64,000 nucleotides of DNA, from the NCBI RefSeq assembly GCF_006210265.1, contig NZ_VCNC01000002.1:558001-622000 (forward strand), given 5' to 3'. The notes under the pieces were generated by a model. The model made no database searches and was not told the DNA's origin. It saw only the letters and a program-made list of their open reading frames with translations. Shown piece after piece: positions 9,232 to 18,086 of the stretch. Origin of the DNA: Desulfovibrio sp. UCD-KL4C (GTDB taxonomy: Bacteria > Desulfobacterota > Desulfovibrionia > Desulfovibrionales > Desulfovibrionaceae). Every line of letters begins with the position of its first letter. Within the stretch, counting starts at the first letter, position 1. The position numbers were made by a program, and so were the translations under genes.

Positions 9232-9240
9232 GGCGGTATT

Positions 9241-9360
9241 ATGCCTAAGCAAAAAATTGTTATCATCGGCTGCATAAGTACAATGGGTAATATTTATAGT
9301 TGTGCTGCCATTGAAGGAACACATCCTTTCCTACCTAAAAATATTTTTGCGATTACCTGA
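9241..9360 (+). CDS. Possible 39-residue protein, unrecognised
   Basis: A short open frame starting at an ATG 9 bp after the ATPase stop, preceded by AAGGCGG, ending in TGA. The product begins MPKQKIVIIGCISTMGN and contains two Cys. The start resembles the first beta-strand of a nucleotide-binding or small metal-binding protein, so it could be the stump of a longer decayed gene. I do not recognise a family. It lies in the same transcription unit, between the ATPase and the zinc-ribbon gene. Confidence 0.35.
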   Translation: MPKQKIVIIGCISTMGNIYSCAAIEGTHPFLPKNIFAIT

Positions 9361-9387
9361 AAAAATCTTTATTAAAGGAGAATAATA

Positions 9388-9633
9388 ATGCCGATTTATG
9401 AATACATATGTCTCGAATGTGGAAAAATTTATGAAGAACTTTCAGCCAGTAGCAGCGCAGAGGGCGAATGCCCTTCATGCGGACAAAATAAACGAGAAAA
9501 GTTAATTTCTTCGCCTTCAAGTTTGACTGGAAAAGAAACACCGATAAGAAAACCTCATGGCGGAAGTGGTTGCTGCGGATCCAACCCTTCAGCCAAAGGT
9601 TGCGTTCCTGGCTCATGCTGCGGAAAAGCTTAA
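9388..9633 (+). CDS. FmdB-family zinc-ribbon protein
   Basis: An 81-residue protein starting with the FmdB pattern MPIYEYICLECG. It has a zinc ribbon made of CLECG (Cys13/16) and CPSCG (Cys33/36), followed by a Gly/Cys-rich tail with CC pairs (CCG, CC). FmdB-type proteins are small presumed regulatory or metal-binding factors, first seen beside formamidase genes; the function of most is unknown. AAAGGAG precedes the ATG. It closes the plus-strand set and is followed by a strong convergent terminator. The Cys-rich tail suggests an additional metal site beyond the ribbon. Confidence 0.8.
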   Translation: MPIYEYICLECGKIYEELSASSSAEGECPSCGQNKREKLISSPSSLTGKETPIRKPHGGSGCCGSNPSAKGCVPGSCCGKA

Positions 9634-9653
9634 TAGCAAAGAAATAATAAAAA

Positions 9654-9692
9654 AACTCTGGCAAAATGAATCAATACCATTTTGCCAGAGTT
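9654..9692. terminator. Bidirectional intrinsic terminator between the zinc-ribbon gene and lpxI
   Basis: A perfect 15-bp stem (AACTCTGGCAAAATG with its complement) and a 9-nt loop. T-rich sequence follows on the plus strand and an A-rich flank gives Ts on the minus strand. It serves two converging transcription units. Confidence 0.85.
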
Positions 9693-9717
9693 AAATTTTT
9701 TAAAGACCCAAAAAATA

Positions 9718-10548
9718 TTAATTAGATATCAAATCTGAATTTAAGCCAACAATACATATCTTATTTTTATCAGCAAATTCTAATGACTTATCCAAATCAA
9801 AAAAAAGACTTTTCCCAGCTTCAACCCCTAAGCATGTCGCTCCAAGCTCTTTCATCTCTTGAACTGTTTTTAAACCGATTGAAGGCATATCAACACGATC
9901 TTCCTGTCCCGGTTTAAAAACTTTAATAATAGAGCAACCTTTTCCGCCTAATGTACAGCCACGCTTGATAGCTGCATCAGTCCCTTCAATAGCTTCTACA
10001 GCGGTAATAATGCCTTCACGAACAACAACACATTGCCCAATATCCATACGCCCTAACTCACGAGCAATTTTCCATCCGAAAGCTAAATCTTTTTCCTCAA
10101 TTTCAGAGGGAGCTCGTTTTGTCAGTAAACCAGATGGGGTAAGAAGTTGCGGAGCATACACATGTGGACCGACAACCTTAAACCCTGCGGACTCAAACTC
10201 GTCAGTAACGGCTCTGAGAACAGCATCGTCACCCTTCGTAGCAAGCTTAAAAAGCAACTTTGCAGCACGAAAGTCAGGACGAATATCAAAAGCTTTAGGC
10301 TTATTGATTGTCCCAGCCATGACAACTTTGGTAACACCGTTTTTGTGAAAAAAATCAATCAGTTTAGAAAGCTGCCCAAGTTTAAGTTCCTTCCAAGCAT
10401 CTACAATACTATGAACGTCATCGTTAGAATGCCCTTTAAAAGAAACAACCACAACACGGTTTCCCTGTGCTGCGGCTCCTTTAGCAACCAAGAGGGGGAA
10501 CTGTCCCCCTCCTGCTATAAGTCCAATTGTTTCAATTTCGCTATCCAT
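9718..10548 (-). CDS. lpxI: UDP-2,3-diacylglucosamine pyrophosphatase LpxI
   Basis: Last gene of the envelope operon. LpxI (formerly DUF1009) hydrolyses UDP-2,3-diacylglucosamine to lipid X in lipid A synthesis, replacing LpxH. The family N-terminus GLIAGGGQFPLL is present, as is the C-terminal domain with GCTLGGKGCSIIK and D-M-P-S-I-G. I start at the ATG at 10548, which gives 276 residues and begins 5 bp after the lpxA stop. A GTG at 10593 would add 15 residues and overlap lpxA by 41 bp. Its Shine-Dalgarno (AGAGAAA) is somewhat better, so the choice is not final. Confidence 0.88.
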   Translation of the reverse strand: MDSEIETIGLIAGGGQFPLLVAKGAAAQGNRVVVVSFKGHSNDDVHSIVDAWKELKLGQLSKLIDFFHKNGVTKVVMAGTINKPKAFDIRPDFRAAKLLFKLATKGDDAVLRAVTDEFESAGFKVVGPHVYAPQLLTPSGLLTKRAPSEIEEKDLAFGWKIARELGRMDIGQCVVVREGIITAVEAIEGTDAAIKRGCTLGGKGCSIIKVFKPGQEDRVDMPSIGLKTVQEMKELGATCLGVEAGKSLFFDLDKSLEFADKNKICIVGLNSDLISN

Positions 10549-10552
10549 AAAT

Positions 10553-11350
10553 TTATTCTGGTCCGCGGTCCGCAGGACAAACTCCGCGCTCACTTTCTCT
10601 TACAAAAGTTATAAGCTTCATGACCTCAGGAAAACTTGACAATTCCTTCTCAGCCATTTCCAAAGATTCATCCTTGGTAAGTCCTGATCTGAAAATAATT
10701 CTATATGCTTTCTTGATAGCCATACAGGTTTTGGAATCAAATCCATGTCTTCTTAGTCCAATTGAGTTAGGACCATGTAAAACGCCGCGAATACCAGTCG
10801 CCAACATATAAGGAGGTAAATCCTTTGTAAAACCGGCCATACCACCAATAAAAGCATATTCACCGATTCGGACAAACTGGTGAATTCCAGACATACCGCT
10901 TATTGTTACATGATCGCCAACGTGAACATGACCAGCTAAGTTAGATGAATTGGCAACAATTACATTATTTCCAAGCAGACAGTCGTGCGCAACATGAACA
11001 TATGCCATTAGCATGCAATCATTTCCAATACAGGTACGTCCGCCTGCTTCAACAGTACCTCTGTTAACAGTAACGAATTCACGGAAAATATTATTATCAC
11101 CGATCTCTAAAGTGGTCTCATCACCTTTGAATCCAAGGTACTGAGGCGCATCACCAAGAACGGCATTAGAATGAATTGAGTTACCATTACCCATGCGAGT
11201 AAAGGACTTAATTTGAACAAATGAGTCAAGCGAGCAATTATCGCCGATAATAGTATTACCCTCAACCACACAAAATGGTCCGATAGTAACATTGGCACCG
11301 AGAACAGCACCAGGATCAACAATTGCAGTAGGATGAATGCCTGTCGACAT
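10553..11350 (-). CDS. lpxA: UDP-N-acetylglucosamine O-acyltransferase LpxA
   Basis: 265 residues, the usual length for LpxA, which transfers an R-3-hydroxyacyl chain from ACP to UDP-GlcNAc as the first step of lipid A synthesis. The N-terminal two thirds is a left-handed parallel beta helix made of hexapeptide repeats (for example IHPTAIVDPGAVLGANVTIG). The catalytic His lies in the MAYVHVAHDC segment. The C-terminal helical domain is present. Its ATG overlaps the fabZ stop by one base (TAATG), so translation is coupled in the order lpxD, fabZ, lpxA, lpxI. Confidence 0.95.
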   Translation of the reverse strand: MSTGIHPTAIVDPGAVLGANVTIGPFCVVEGNTIIGDNCSLDSFVQIKSFTRMGNGNSIHSNAVLGDAPQYLGFKGDETTLEIGDNNIFREFVTVNRGTVEAGGRTCIGNDCMLMAYVHVAHDCLLGNNVIVANSSNLAGHVHVGDHVTISGMSGIHQFVRIGEYAFIGGMAGFTKDLPPYMLATGIRGVLHGPNSIGLRRHGFDSKTCMAIKKAYRIIFRSGLTKDESLEMAEKELSSFPEVMKLITFVRESERGVCPADRGPE

Positions 11351-11814
11351 TATAAAGACTCCTTGTCTACAATAGCGGCTGAGACTTCGCCTTGCGCAGC
11401 TATTTCACCGTCAACGGTGGCTACGCATTTCATTTTCCAAATATTCATTTTACTACGTATTTTAGTAACATTTAGTTCTAACTTATCACCAGGAACAACA
11501 GGTCTACGGAATTTAACCTTATCAATACCCGTGAATAAAAAGACCTTATCTGCAACATCAATTCCATCGACACTCAATACTATCAACCCGCCAGCCTGAG
11601 CAAGAGATTCAATAATCAGAACTCCCGGCATTACAGGTAGATTTGGAAAGTGCCCCTGAAAAAAAGGCTCATTAATAGTCACGTTTTTATATGCTTTGAC
11701 ATGCTCACCTGGAATCAATTCTTCGACTCTATCAACAAGAAGAAAAGGATAACGGTGAGGAAGCATAGACATGATTTTTTGTATATTGAGATTACTAATT
11801 TCGGTATTACTCAT
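11350..11814 (-). CDS. fabZ: 3-hydroxyacyl-ACP dehydratase FabZ
   Basis: Dehydrates 3-hydroxyacyl-ACP in fatty acid elongation and competes with LpxA and LpxD for the same substrate, which explains its place in the lpx operon. The hot-dog fold motif MLPHRYPFLLVDRV contains the catalytic His, and MPGVLIIESLAQ contains the catalytic Glu. I start at the ATG at 11814 (154 residues), which follows the lpxD stop by one base (TAAGATG). An upstream in-frame start at 11865 would place 17 atypical residues inside lpxD. Confidence 0.94.
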   Translation of the reverse strand: MSNTEISNLNIQKIMSMLPHRYPFLLVDRVEELIPGEHVKAYKNVTINEPFFQGHFPNLPVMPGVLIIESLAQAGGLIVLSVDGIDVADKVFLFTGIDKVKFRRPVVPGDKLELNVTKIRSKMNIWKMKCVATVDGEIAAQGEVSAAIVDKESL

Positions 11815-11815
11815 C

Positions 11816-12844
11816 TTATTTTCCTTTTGCCAACTCAGCCTCAAGGGCTTCAATACGCTTTTCAAGAGTGGAAAGTTTTCTTCCCATATCCGGCAACTTC
11901 TTAAGTGATATTGAACTTCTTAAATATTTGCTTTTTTCAAGAAGCGGCGACCCAGCACCAACAAAACCCTCAGGAACATCGTTTGTAACTCCGGATTGAG
12001 CCCCGATAATTGCACCGTTTCCGATTTTAATATTATCTACCAATCCAGCCTGAGCGGCTAAAATAACACTATTACCAAGTTTAGTGCTTCCAGCTATGCC
12101 GGACTGTGAAATAATTAAACAATCATCCCCGGTTACAACATTATGAGCAATCTGTACAAGGTTATCGACCTTAGTACCAGAGCCGATTTTTGTTACATCA
12201 AGAGCGGCTCTATCAATTGTTGTATTAGACCCAATTTCTACATGATCACAAATTTTGACAGTACCGATTTGAGGAATTTTCATATGCTTTCCTGAAACCT
12301 GTGCGTAACCGAATCCATCACCGCCAATAACTGCTCCGGGCTGAATTATAACACCGGAGCCGATAATTATGCCGCCCATGATAGAGCAATTAGGATAAAG
12401 ACAACATCCTGAACCGATTTCACAATCTTCGCCGATATAAACACCGGCAAAGATCTTTGAGTTCGGACCGATTTTCGCACCTTTGCCTACAAAAGCAAAA
12501 GGGTAAATCGTAGCTGTTTCATCAACGTCAGCTTCAGGATGAACAAAGGCAAGTTCATGAATACCTTCAAGACATCCCTGTGGCTTTGAAAAAACATGCA
12601 TAGCTTTAGCTAAATCCATATAAGGATTTTCACTGATAATGGCTGATTCAACTTGGTCAGCATATTTAGCATCAAGTACTACGGCTGCTGCTTTTGTTGT
12701 CGCAAGCTGAACTTCATATTTAGGGTTAGCTAAAAACGAAAGTTCTGTTGGTCCGGCATGTTCTAGAGTATTAACCCCAGTAATATCAACATCTTTACCG
12801 GATATAGTTAGCCCGAGTGATACTGCAAGTTTTGATAAAAGCAT
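11816..12844 (-). CDS. lpxD: UDP-3-O-(3-hydroxyacyl)glucosamine N-acyltransferase LpxD
   Basis: 342 residues, normal for LpxD, which adds the N-linked hydroxyacyl chain to UDP-3-O-acylglucosamine. An N-terminal uridine-binding domain (about 1-100, with the [10 protein letters not shown] motif) is followed by a hexapeptide-repeat beta helix (about 100-310). The catalytic His is in [15 protein letters not shown]-terminal helix ([16 protein letters not shown]) forms the trimer coiled coil. It is separated from the ompH gene by 6 bp. Confidence 0.95.
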   Translation of the reverse strand: MLLSKLAVSLGLTISGKDVDITGVNTLEHAGPTELSFLANPKYEVQLATTKAAAVVLDAKYADQVESAIISENPYMDLAKAMHVFSKPQGCLEGIHELAFVHPEADVDETATIYPFAFVGKGAKIGPNSKIFAGVYIGEDCEIGSGCCLYPNCSIMGGIIIGSGVIIQPGAVIGGDGFGYAQVSGKHMKIPQIGTVKICDHVEIGSNTTIDRAALDVTKIGSGTKVDNLVQIAHNVVTGDDCLIISQSGIAGSTKLGNSVILAAQAGLVDNIKIGNGAIIGAQSGVTNDVPEGFVGAGSPLLEKSKYLRSSISLKKLPDMGRKLSTLEKRIEALEAELAKGK

Positions 12845-12850
12845 AAATCC

Positions 12851-13378
12851 CTACTTTTTACCTGCTCTGTAAGCATGGTTCATTTCAAGAAGAACTTCAT
12901 TTGTTACATCAACAGTGTCATCTACATAAAGGAATCCAGAGGATCTCTTGTCATATACAGCAGTCAATGTATTTTTCTTAGCGTATGCGTCAACAGCAAC
13001 TTTAACTGCTTCCATTACAGGAGTACCAAGTTTCTGCTGTTCAGCTTGCATTTTTCTCTGAGTAGCCTGTGCAAGATCCTGATAATCGCGAACTTTACGT
13101 TTGAATTCTAACTCTTTATCTTGCTTAGCTTCTAAAGAAAGAACAAGACTCTGCTTCTGCAAAGATTTTTTTAAACTTTCAAGTTCTTTTTGCTGACCTT
13201 CCATTTTTGCTTTAGCAGATTTGAATTTCTTTTCTAACTGCTTATAAGCAGCCTGGCCTATTTCAGATTTCTTAAGCAATTTATCGAGAGAAACAACTGC
13301 AATCTTCTGAGTTCCAGCAAAAGCCTGTGCCTGAAAAGCCAACACCAAAATCAAAACTAAAAATAGAATTTTACGCAT
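12851..13378 (-). CDS. OmpH/Skp-family periplasmic chaperone
   Basis: 175 residues from the ATG chosen here. The signal peptide is clear (MRKILFLVLILVLAFQAQAFAG). The mature part starts with the Skp/OmpH pattern KIAVVSLDKLLKKSEIG, then a long Lys/Gln-rich coiled coil (about 50-130) forming the chaperone tentacles, and ends with the family-typical VDVTNEVLLEMN. Skp holds unfolded outer-membrane proteins on the way to BamA, encoded just upstream. A longer frame starting at 13447 would put 23 residues before the signal peptide and run across the intergenic hairpin, so it is not preferred. Confidence 0.92.
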   Translation of the reverse strand: MRKILFLVLILVLAFQAQAFAGTQKIAVVSLDKLLKKSEIGQAAYKQLEKKFKSAKAKMEGQQKELESLKKSLQKQSLVLSLEAKQDKELEFKRKVRDYQDLAQATQRKMQAEQQKLGTPVMEAVKVAVDAYAKKNTLTAVYDKRSSGFLYVDDTVDVTNEVLLEMNHAYRAGKK

Positions 13379-13422
13379 TACTAAAGACTCCTTTATTGTC
13401 TTACAACTAACATTCAGTGGAA

Positions 13423-13452
13423 AAGGCATGTCAGGTATTCCAGACATGCCTT
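13423..13452 (-). terminator. Intercistronic terminator-like hairpin between bamA and the skp-like gene
   Basis: A perfect 10-bp stem (AAGGCATGTC/GACATGCCTT) with a 10-nt loop, followed on the minus strand by TTTT. It lies after the bamA stop and before the skp-like start. It probably attenuates the operon or protects the bamA message. Confidence 0.6.
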
Positions 13453-13479
13453 AGTTCATCAATTTTTAATTAAACTATT

Positions 13480-16194
13480 TTAAAAAAACTGTCCCATTGA
13501 GAATTCGATCTTGTGGCGAGGGCTGTCTTCAAGTTTATCAAGCCCATAGCCGTATTCAACTCTGATCGGTCCCATTGGGGAGAACCATCTTATACCAGCA
13601 CCGATACTTTTGTACAGCCCGAGAGTAAGCTCTTTTCCATCAGCCTGCTTAGTATCAGAAAAGAAGTCTTCCCCGTCTCCCCATGCGTTACCAACATCAA
13701 AGAATGCAACCCCGACGAGTCCGAATTCCTCATTAATTGGGAATAAAAGCTCAAAGTTCATAAACAGCATTTTGTTACCACCGATACGGTCACCGGAAAC
13801 ACTGTCGCGAGGCGAGATTTCTCTTGAAGAATAACCACGAACATCATTAATTCCACCTAGGTAGAATCTTTCAAAAACGGGAATATCTCCGCTACCAAAG
13901 TTATCATGAATAAATCCAGCTTTACCTCTCCAATGGAAGATCAAGTCCCAAAATACGGGAGTAAAGTAGTTGGAATCAAGTGTATATTTAACGTATGAGT
14001 CATCACCCATCAATATACCACCGCCCATCTCAACCTTTGCAGTATTCAAAGTACCAGTGGAGGGATTAAAGGCTTTATTGGTTGTATCTCTTTTAAAACC
14101 AGCAGTTACAACACTGGACCAGTTAGTTCCCTCAATATCTTTAATCTCTTGGGCAGCATCTTCAGAGATATCGTCAATATAATAGTTATCTAATCGATAG
14201 TTAGTGAAGAAGTTTGTATACTCGCCAAGCGGATAGCTAGCTTCAACAGCTCCACCGATTGTCTGCTTATCATAATCATCATAATCTTCATTACGCCAAT
14301 AGGTCTGAGCTCCAGCGCCCCACATGGTATCACCGACACGAGGATTATAGAAATTGAGCCCATAACTGATGGTCTTTGAACTCCATCCGCCATTAAGACC
14401 GAAATCCCAACCGCGACCAAACAAATTTCGTTCAGTAATTTTGGCTGAAACAAAGACACTGTCCGATGTTGAGTACCCAATACCACCACTAACCATACCA
14501 GTATTTTTATCTTTAACTTTAACCTTTAAGTCCATTTCACTGGGGTCACCAGTAGGAACTGGCTCAATATCAACTTCACTAAAAAAGTCTAACTTATTTA
14601 ACCTGACAATTGAACGCTGCAACTTTGATCCACTGAACAAATCACCATCTGCAAGACGCATTTCACGTAATATTACATTATTACGAGTTTTTGCGTTCCC
14701 CTCAATAATAACTCTGCGAATATGAACTTTCTGACGCTTAGTAATCATGAAAGTAATACCAACAGTTTTATCTTCAGAATTCTGATCAAATTGAATGTTT
14801 GCTTCTGCGTAAGCGTAGCCAAAGTTTGCATAAAAATCTGAAATAGCTTTCATATCCTCACGCAGAACAGATCTATCGAGATATTCACCACCATCAGACA
14901 TGTCATCAGAAGCAATCAGTTCTTTCAGTTTTGCCTTGCTAACAATCAGGTCTCCTCTAAGCTCAACACGACCTACTTTATAGCGATCACCTTCAGAAAC
15001 TTGAAAAGTTACATAAATTCCGTCATCTTTTATCTCAACTTCCGGCTCACCAACTTTAGCATCAACAAATCCGCGATTACCGTAATATGCTAAAATAGCT
15101 GAAGCATCGCGTTCAAGAAGCTCCTCCTTAAGTACCCCGGTTTTAGTAAACCAAGAAAGCCACCCTCGCTCAGTTAAAGCTAACTGAGCTTTAACTTCAT
15201 CAGGATCAAGCTGTTTTGCACCCTGAATAGTAATACCTTCAATGTAAAGTTTTTTGCCTTCATCTATATTAAGGTTAAGGCGGGCTTGGGCTCCTTCGCC
15301 GTCCACACTATAATCGACTTTGGCTTTATAATAACCTTCCTTACGATACATTTCACGTACGGTATTAAGATCATCGGAAAGGACTTTAGGATTAAGAACT
15401 GCACCAGTTTTAGTATTAACGGCTGCAAGAATATCATCTGAACTGATTTCGTCAGCACCCTGAACAGAAATAGCTTGAATTCTAGGTTTTTCAACAACCT
15501 CAAAAACAACTTTCTTTCCACCTGGAATATCACTTACTTTAACTTTTACGTCTTCAAAATAACCGAGAGCGTATATATTTTTAAGATCTGAATTGACTTT
15601 GTAAGGGGTGTAAATGTCACCAGTTTTAATATTGGTACGCATCATTACAACGTCTTTATCAAGAACTTTAGTTCCGACGACTTCGACGTCTGCAATTTTA
15701 TCCTGACTAAGCAATTCAAGCTTAACCTTTGATACAAGCTCATCGACGGCCGGTAAAAGATTAATCAGCCCTTTTTTACTTACAAATAATGGAATAGATG
15801 GTTTCTTACCGAAGGCTTCTACTAACCGGACATCAAGACTGAGGTCCTCGCCTATCTGGCTAAAACTACCATATATAGAATAGCCAGCCCCTGAAAGAAG
15901 AGCCATATCTTTTGCCGACTGCAAATTCAAAAATTCATAGCCCTGCTCATCAACAAGCTGCATCACTTTCTTTTGATCAACGACTCTAAAGCCAGCAGCA
16001 CGCAATCTATCTGAAATAAGCGTCGGAAGGCTATCTTTTAGATATTGAGTATCTGCGTTGGCATTTACTTCAAAAGGGAGCACTGAAAGCACAATGCTGG
16101 AGGCTTCGTCGGCGTGCGCATTTTCTGCTCCTGAATTGAGCAAAAAGGCTAGAGCTGCCGCGATCAGCAAAAACATGATTTTAATTCTGGACAT
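13480..16194 (-). CDS. bamA: Outer-membrane assembly factor BamA with an extra N-terminal TolB/FlgO-like domain
   Basis: 904 residues from the ATG at 16194, which has CGGAGA upstream; about 100 residues longer than usual BamA. After a signal sequence (about 1-28), residues about 30-165 form a domain like the TolB N-terminal/FlgO fold (VLPFEVNAN...LISDRLRAAGFRVVDQ...GYSIYGSFSQIG). Then come about five POTRA domains (about 165-560) and a 16-strand beta-barrel ending in a terminal Phe, the Omp85 signature. BamA inserts beta-barrel proteins into the outer membrane. The start overlaps the lolD end by 14 bp, so translation may be coupled. The added domain may bind another periplasmic partner. Confidence 0.93.
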   Translation of the reverse strand: MSRIKIMFLLIAAALAFLLNSGAENAHADEASSIVLSVLPFEVNANADTQYLKDSLPTLISDRLRAAGFRVVDQKKVMQLVDEQGYEFLNLQSAKDMALLSGAGYSIYGSFSQIGEDLSLDVRLVEAFGKKPSIPLFVSKKGLINLLPAVDELVSKVKLELLSQDKIADVEVVGTKVLDKDVVMMRTNIKTGDIYTPYKVNSDLKNIYALGYFEDVKVKVSDIPGGKKVVFEVVEKPRIQAISVQGADEISSDDILAAVNTKTGAVLNPKVLSDDLNTVREMYRKEGYYKAKVDYSVDGEGAQARLNLNIDEGKKLYIEGITIQGAKQLDPDEVKAQLALTERGWLSWFTKTGVLKEELLERDASAILAYYGNRGFVDAKVGEPEVEIKDDGIYVTFQVSEGDRYKVGRVELRGDLIVSKAKLKELIASDDMSDGGEYLDRSVLREDMKAISDFYANFGYAYAEANIQFDQNSEDKTVGITFMITKRQKVHIRRVIIEGNAKTRNNVILREMRLADGDLFSGSKLQRSIVRLNKLDFFSEVDIEPVPTGDPSEMDLKVKVKDKNTGMVSGGIGYSTSDSVFVSAKITERNLFGRGWDFGLNGGWSSKTISYGLNFYNPRVGDTMWGAGAQTYWRNEDYDDYDKQTIGGAVEASYPLGEYTNFFTNYRLDNYYIDDISEDAAQEIKDIEGTNWSSVVTAGFKRDTTNKAFNPSTGTLNTAKVEMGGGILMGDDSYVKYTLDSNYFTPVFWDLIFHWRGKAGFIHDNFGSGDIPVFERFYLGGINDVRGYSSREISPRDSVSGDRIGGNKMLFMNFELLFPINEEFGLVGVAFFDVGNAWGDGEDFFSDTKQADGKELTLGLYKSIGAGIRWFSPMGPIRVEYGYGLDKLEDSPRHKIEFSMGQFF

Positions 16195-16864
16195 AAAGTT
16201 CTCCGGAACGCAACTCAAGCCGGCGTTTCATAATACCGGCCAATTCTATATTATGGGTCACGACTATAAGAGTCATTCCTAGTTCTTCATTTAGAGAAAC
16301 CAGCATCTCACCAACCATCTTCCCTGTTTTCTCGTCTAAATTACCGGTAGGTTCATCTGCAAGCAAAACTTTCGGCTTAAGCAGAACAGCTCGGGCAATT
16401 GCGGCCCGTTGTCTCTCACCACCGGAAAGTGTGGTCACTCTATGATCCAGCCTGTTTTCCAATCCTACAAGTATCAGAGCCTCGCGGGCCATAGAAGAAG
16501 CCTCTTTCCTACCTATACCCGCTATCATCGCAGGTAATGCGACGTTTTCCAAAGTAGTAAATTCTGGTAGCAGGTGATGGAACTGGAAAATAAAACCTAT
16601 CTCCCGATTCCTAACCTGCGCTCTCTTCTCAGCAGGCATATCATTAAAATTCATTCCTGCAAAATCAATATTACCCCGTGAAGCGGTATCAAGTGTCCCT
16701 AAAATATGAAGAAGAGTTGTTTTACCCGAACCTGATGACCCCATGATAGCAAGAGACTCACCGGATTCAACATGCAAATTAACATCGTTTAGAACCTGAA
16801 CAATTTCAGTTGGTCCTTCAAACTCTTTCCCGACACCAGTAAGTTTATAAAGTAAATTACTCAT
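16181..16864 (-). CDS. lolD: Lipoprotein-releasing ABC transporter ATP-binding protein LolD
   Basis: 227 residues, the usual length. Walker A GSSGSGKTT, signature LSGGERQR and Walker B VLLADEPTGNLD are visible. The H-loop His (VTHN) is near the end. LolD powers the extraction of outer-membrane lipoproteins from the inner membrane by the LolC/E permease, encoded just upstream with an 8-bp overlap. The family is related to MacB-type ATPases, but the neighbouring FtsX-type permease with lolC-like N-terminus makes the Lol assignment the better one. Confidence 0.9.
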   Translation of the reverse strand: MSNLLYKLTGVGKEFEGPTEIVQVLNDVNLHVESGESLAIMGSSGSGKTTLLHILGTLDTASRGNIDFAGMNFNDMPAEKRAQVRNREIGFIFQFHHLLPEFTTLENVALPAMIAGIGRKEASSMAREALILVGLENRLDHRVTTLSGGERQRAAIARAVLLKPKVLLADEPTGNLDEKTGKMVGEMLVSLNEELGMTLIVVTHNIELAGIMKRRLELRSGELYVQN

Positions 16865-18086
16865 ATCTTAGAGCCTTAGCAGGTTCAAGAGCTGCAGCTT
16901 TTTTTGCCGGATACAGGGTAGCAAGAAAACAAAGCAAAAAAGCAGAAACACCTATTATTGTCAAATCCATCATATCCATTTTTATAGGTAAATAATCAAC
17001 AGGATAAACATTACTTGGCAATTTAATAAACTGATATTTTTTAAGAAGCAAAGCAATCGGTACACCTATAAGATACCCCATACTTGTCCCGATCAACCCT
17101 ATCAATGTTCCCTGCCACATAAAAATACGCCGGACACTGCCAGATGTTGTCCCCATGGACATAAGCACAGCAATATCTCTGGTTTTCTGCATAACTAGCA
17201 TTACTAGAGTAGTTATGATGCTAAATGATCCGACAAGAATAATCATTGCCAAAATGATAAACATTGCCGTTTTCTCAAGTTTCAACGCAGCAAACAAGTT
17301 AGCATTCATCTGCTTCCAGTTTCTTATCTGCACCGGATATCCTTCGAGCAACTTTTCTAAACGCTGACCGATTTGATCTACGGCATAAACATCATCGACA
17401 TGAATTTCAAGGCCGGATACAAAATCTCTTTTAAAACCGAGTAAATTCTGTGCAGCTTTGTTACTGATATAGGCTAATGAAGAATCGTATTCAAACATTC
17501 CGGTTCTAAAAACACCGCCTACCTTAAATATACGAACCTTCGGAGTAAATCCGGCTGCACTCTTCTGCCCTGTAGGAGACAACAAGTTGACTGAATCACC
17601 TATTACAAGCCCCAGTCTTTTAGCTAGTTGCGTACCTATAATTATTTCCGGGATTGTACTATTTACAGATAGCGAATCAACACTGCCTGAAATAATATCT
17701 CCGGGTAAACTCAAAACTCCTTTGGCAGAGGAAGCGTCTAGACCTCGTAAGACGACGCCCTTAACTCCGCCGCGGCTGGAAAGCATAACTTCTGAATAGA
17801 TAAAAGGCGTTACACCTGTAACGCCTTTTAATTTTTCAATTTTATCCACGATGTGATGGTAATTTTCTAGAGTTCCATCATACGCAGATACTACGATATG
17901 CGCATTTACTCCAAGAATTTTATCTCTCAAGTCAGTCGAGAAACCGTTCATAACACCCATGACAACAATCAATGCCGCAACACCGATCGCTACACCGCAA
18001 ACTGCAAAAAGAGATATCACTGAGATGAACGAATTTCTCCTCAGAGTAAATAAATATCTTAATGCAACGAACAATTCAAATTTCAT
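16857..18086 (-). CDS. lolC: Lipoprotein-releasing ABC transporter permease LolC/LolE
   Basis: 409 residues. One N-terminal membrane segment (about 20-45, in the LolC/E pattern ALRYL..RR..FISVIS...GVAIGVAALIVVMGVMNGF) is followed by a periplasmic MacB-like domain (about 50-265) and an FtsX domain with three membrane segments (about 270-400). Only one such permease gene is present, so the complex is likely a homodimer, as in single-permease LolF-type systems. Its ATG overlaps the lysS stop (ATGA). It works with LolD in lipoprotein sorting. Confidence 0.9.
   Translation of the reverse strand: MKFELFVALRYLFTLRRNSFISVISLFAVCGVAIGVAALIVVMGVMNGFSTDLRDKILGVNAHIVVSAYDGTLENYHHIVDKIEKLKGVTGVTPFIYSEVMLSSRGGVKGVVLRGLDASSAKGVLSLPGDIISGSVDSLSVNSTIPEIIIGTQLAKRLGLVIGDSVNLLSPTGQKSAAGFTPKVRIFKVGGVFRTGMFEYDSSLAYISNKAAQNLLGFKRDFVSGLEIHVDDVYAVDQIGQRLEKLLEGYPVQIRNWKQMNANLFAALKLEKTAMFIILAMIILVGSFSIITTLVMLVMQKTRDIAVLMSMGTTSGSVRRIFMWQGTLIGLIGTSMGYLIGVPIALLLKKYQFIKLPSNVYPVDYLPIKMDMMDLTIIGVSAFLLCFLATLYPAKKAAALEPAKALRYE

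Noticed and set aside
10549-10593. Upstream GTG start for lpxI
   Set aside because: It would overlap lpxA by 41 bp and add residues before the conserved start of the family; kept only as an alternative.
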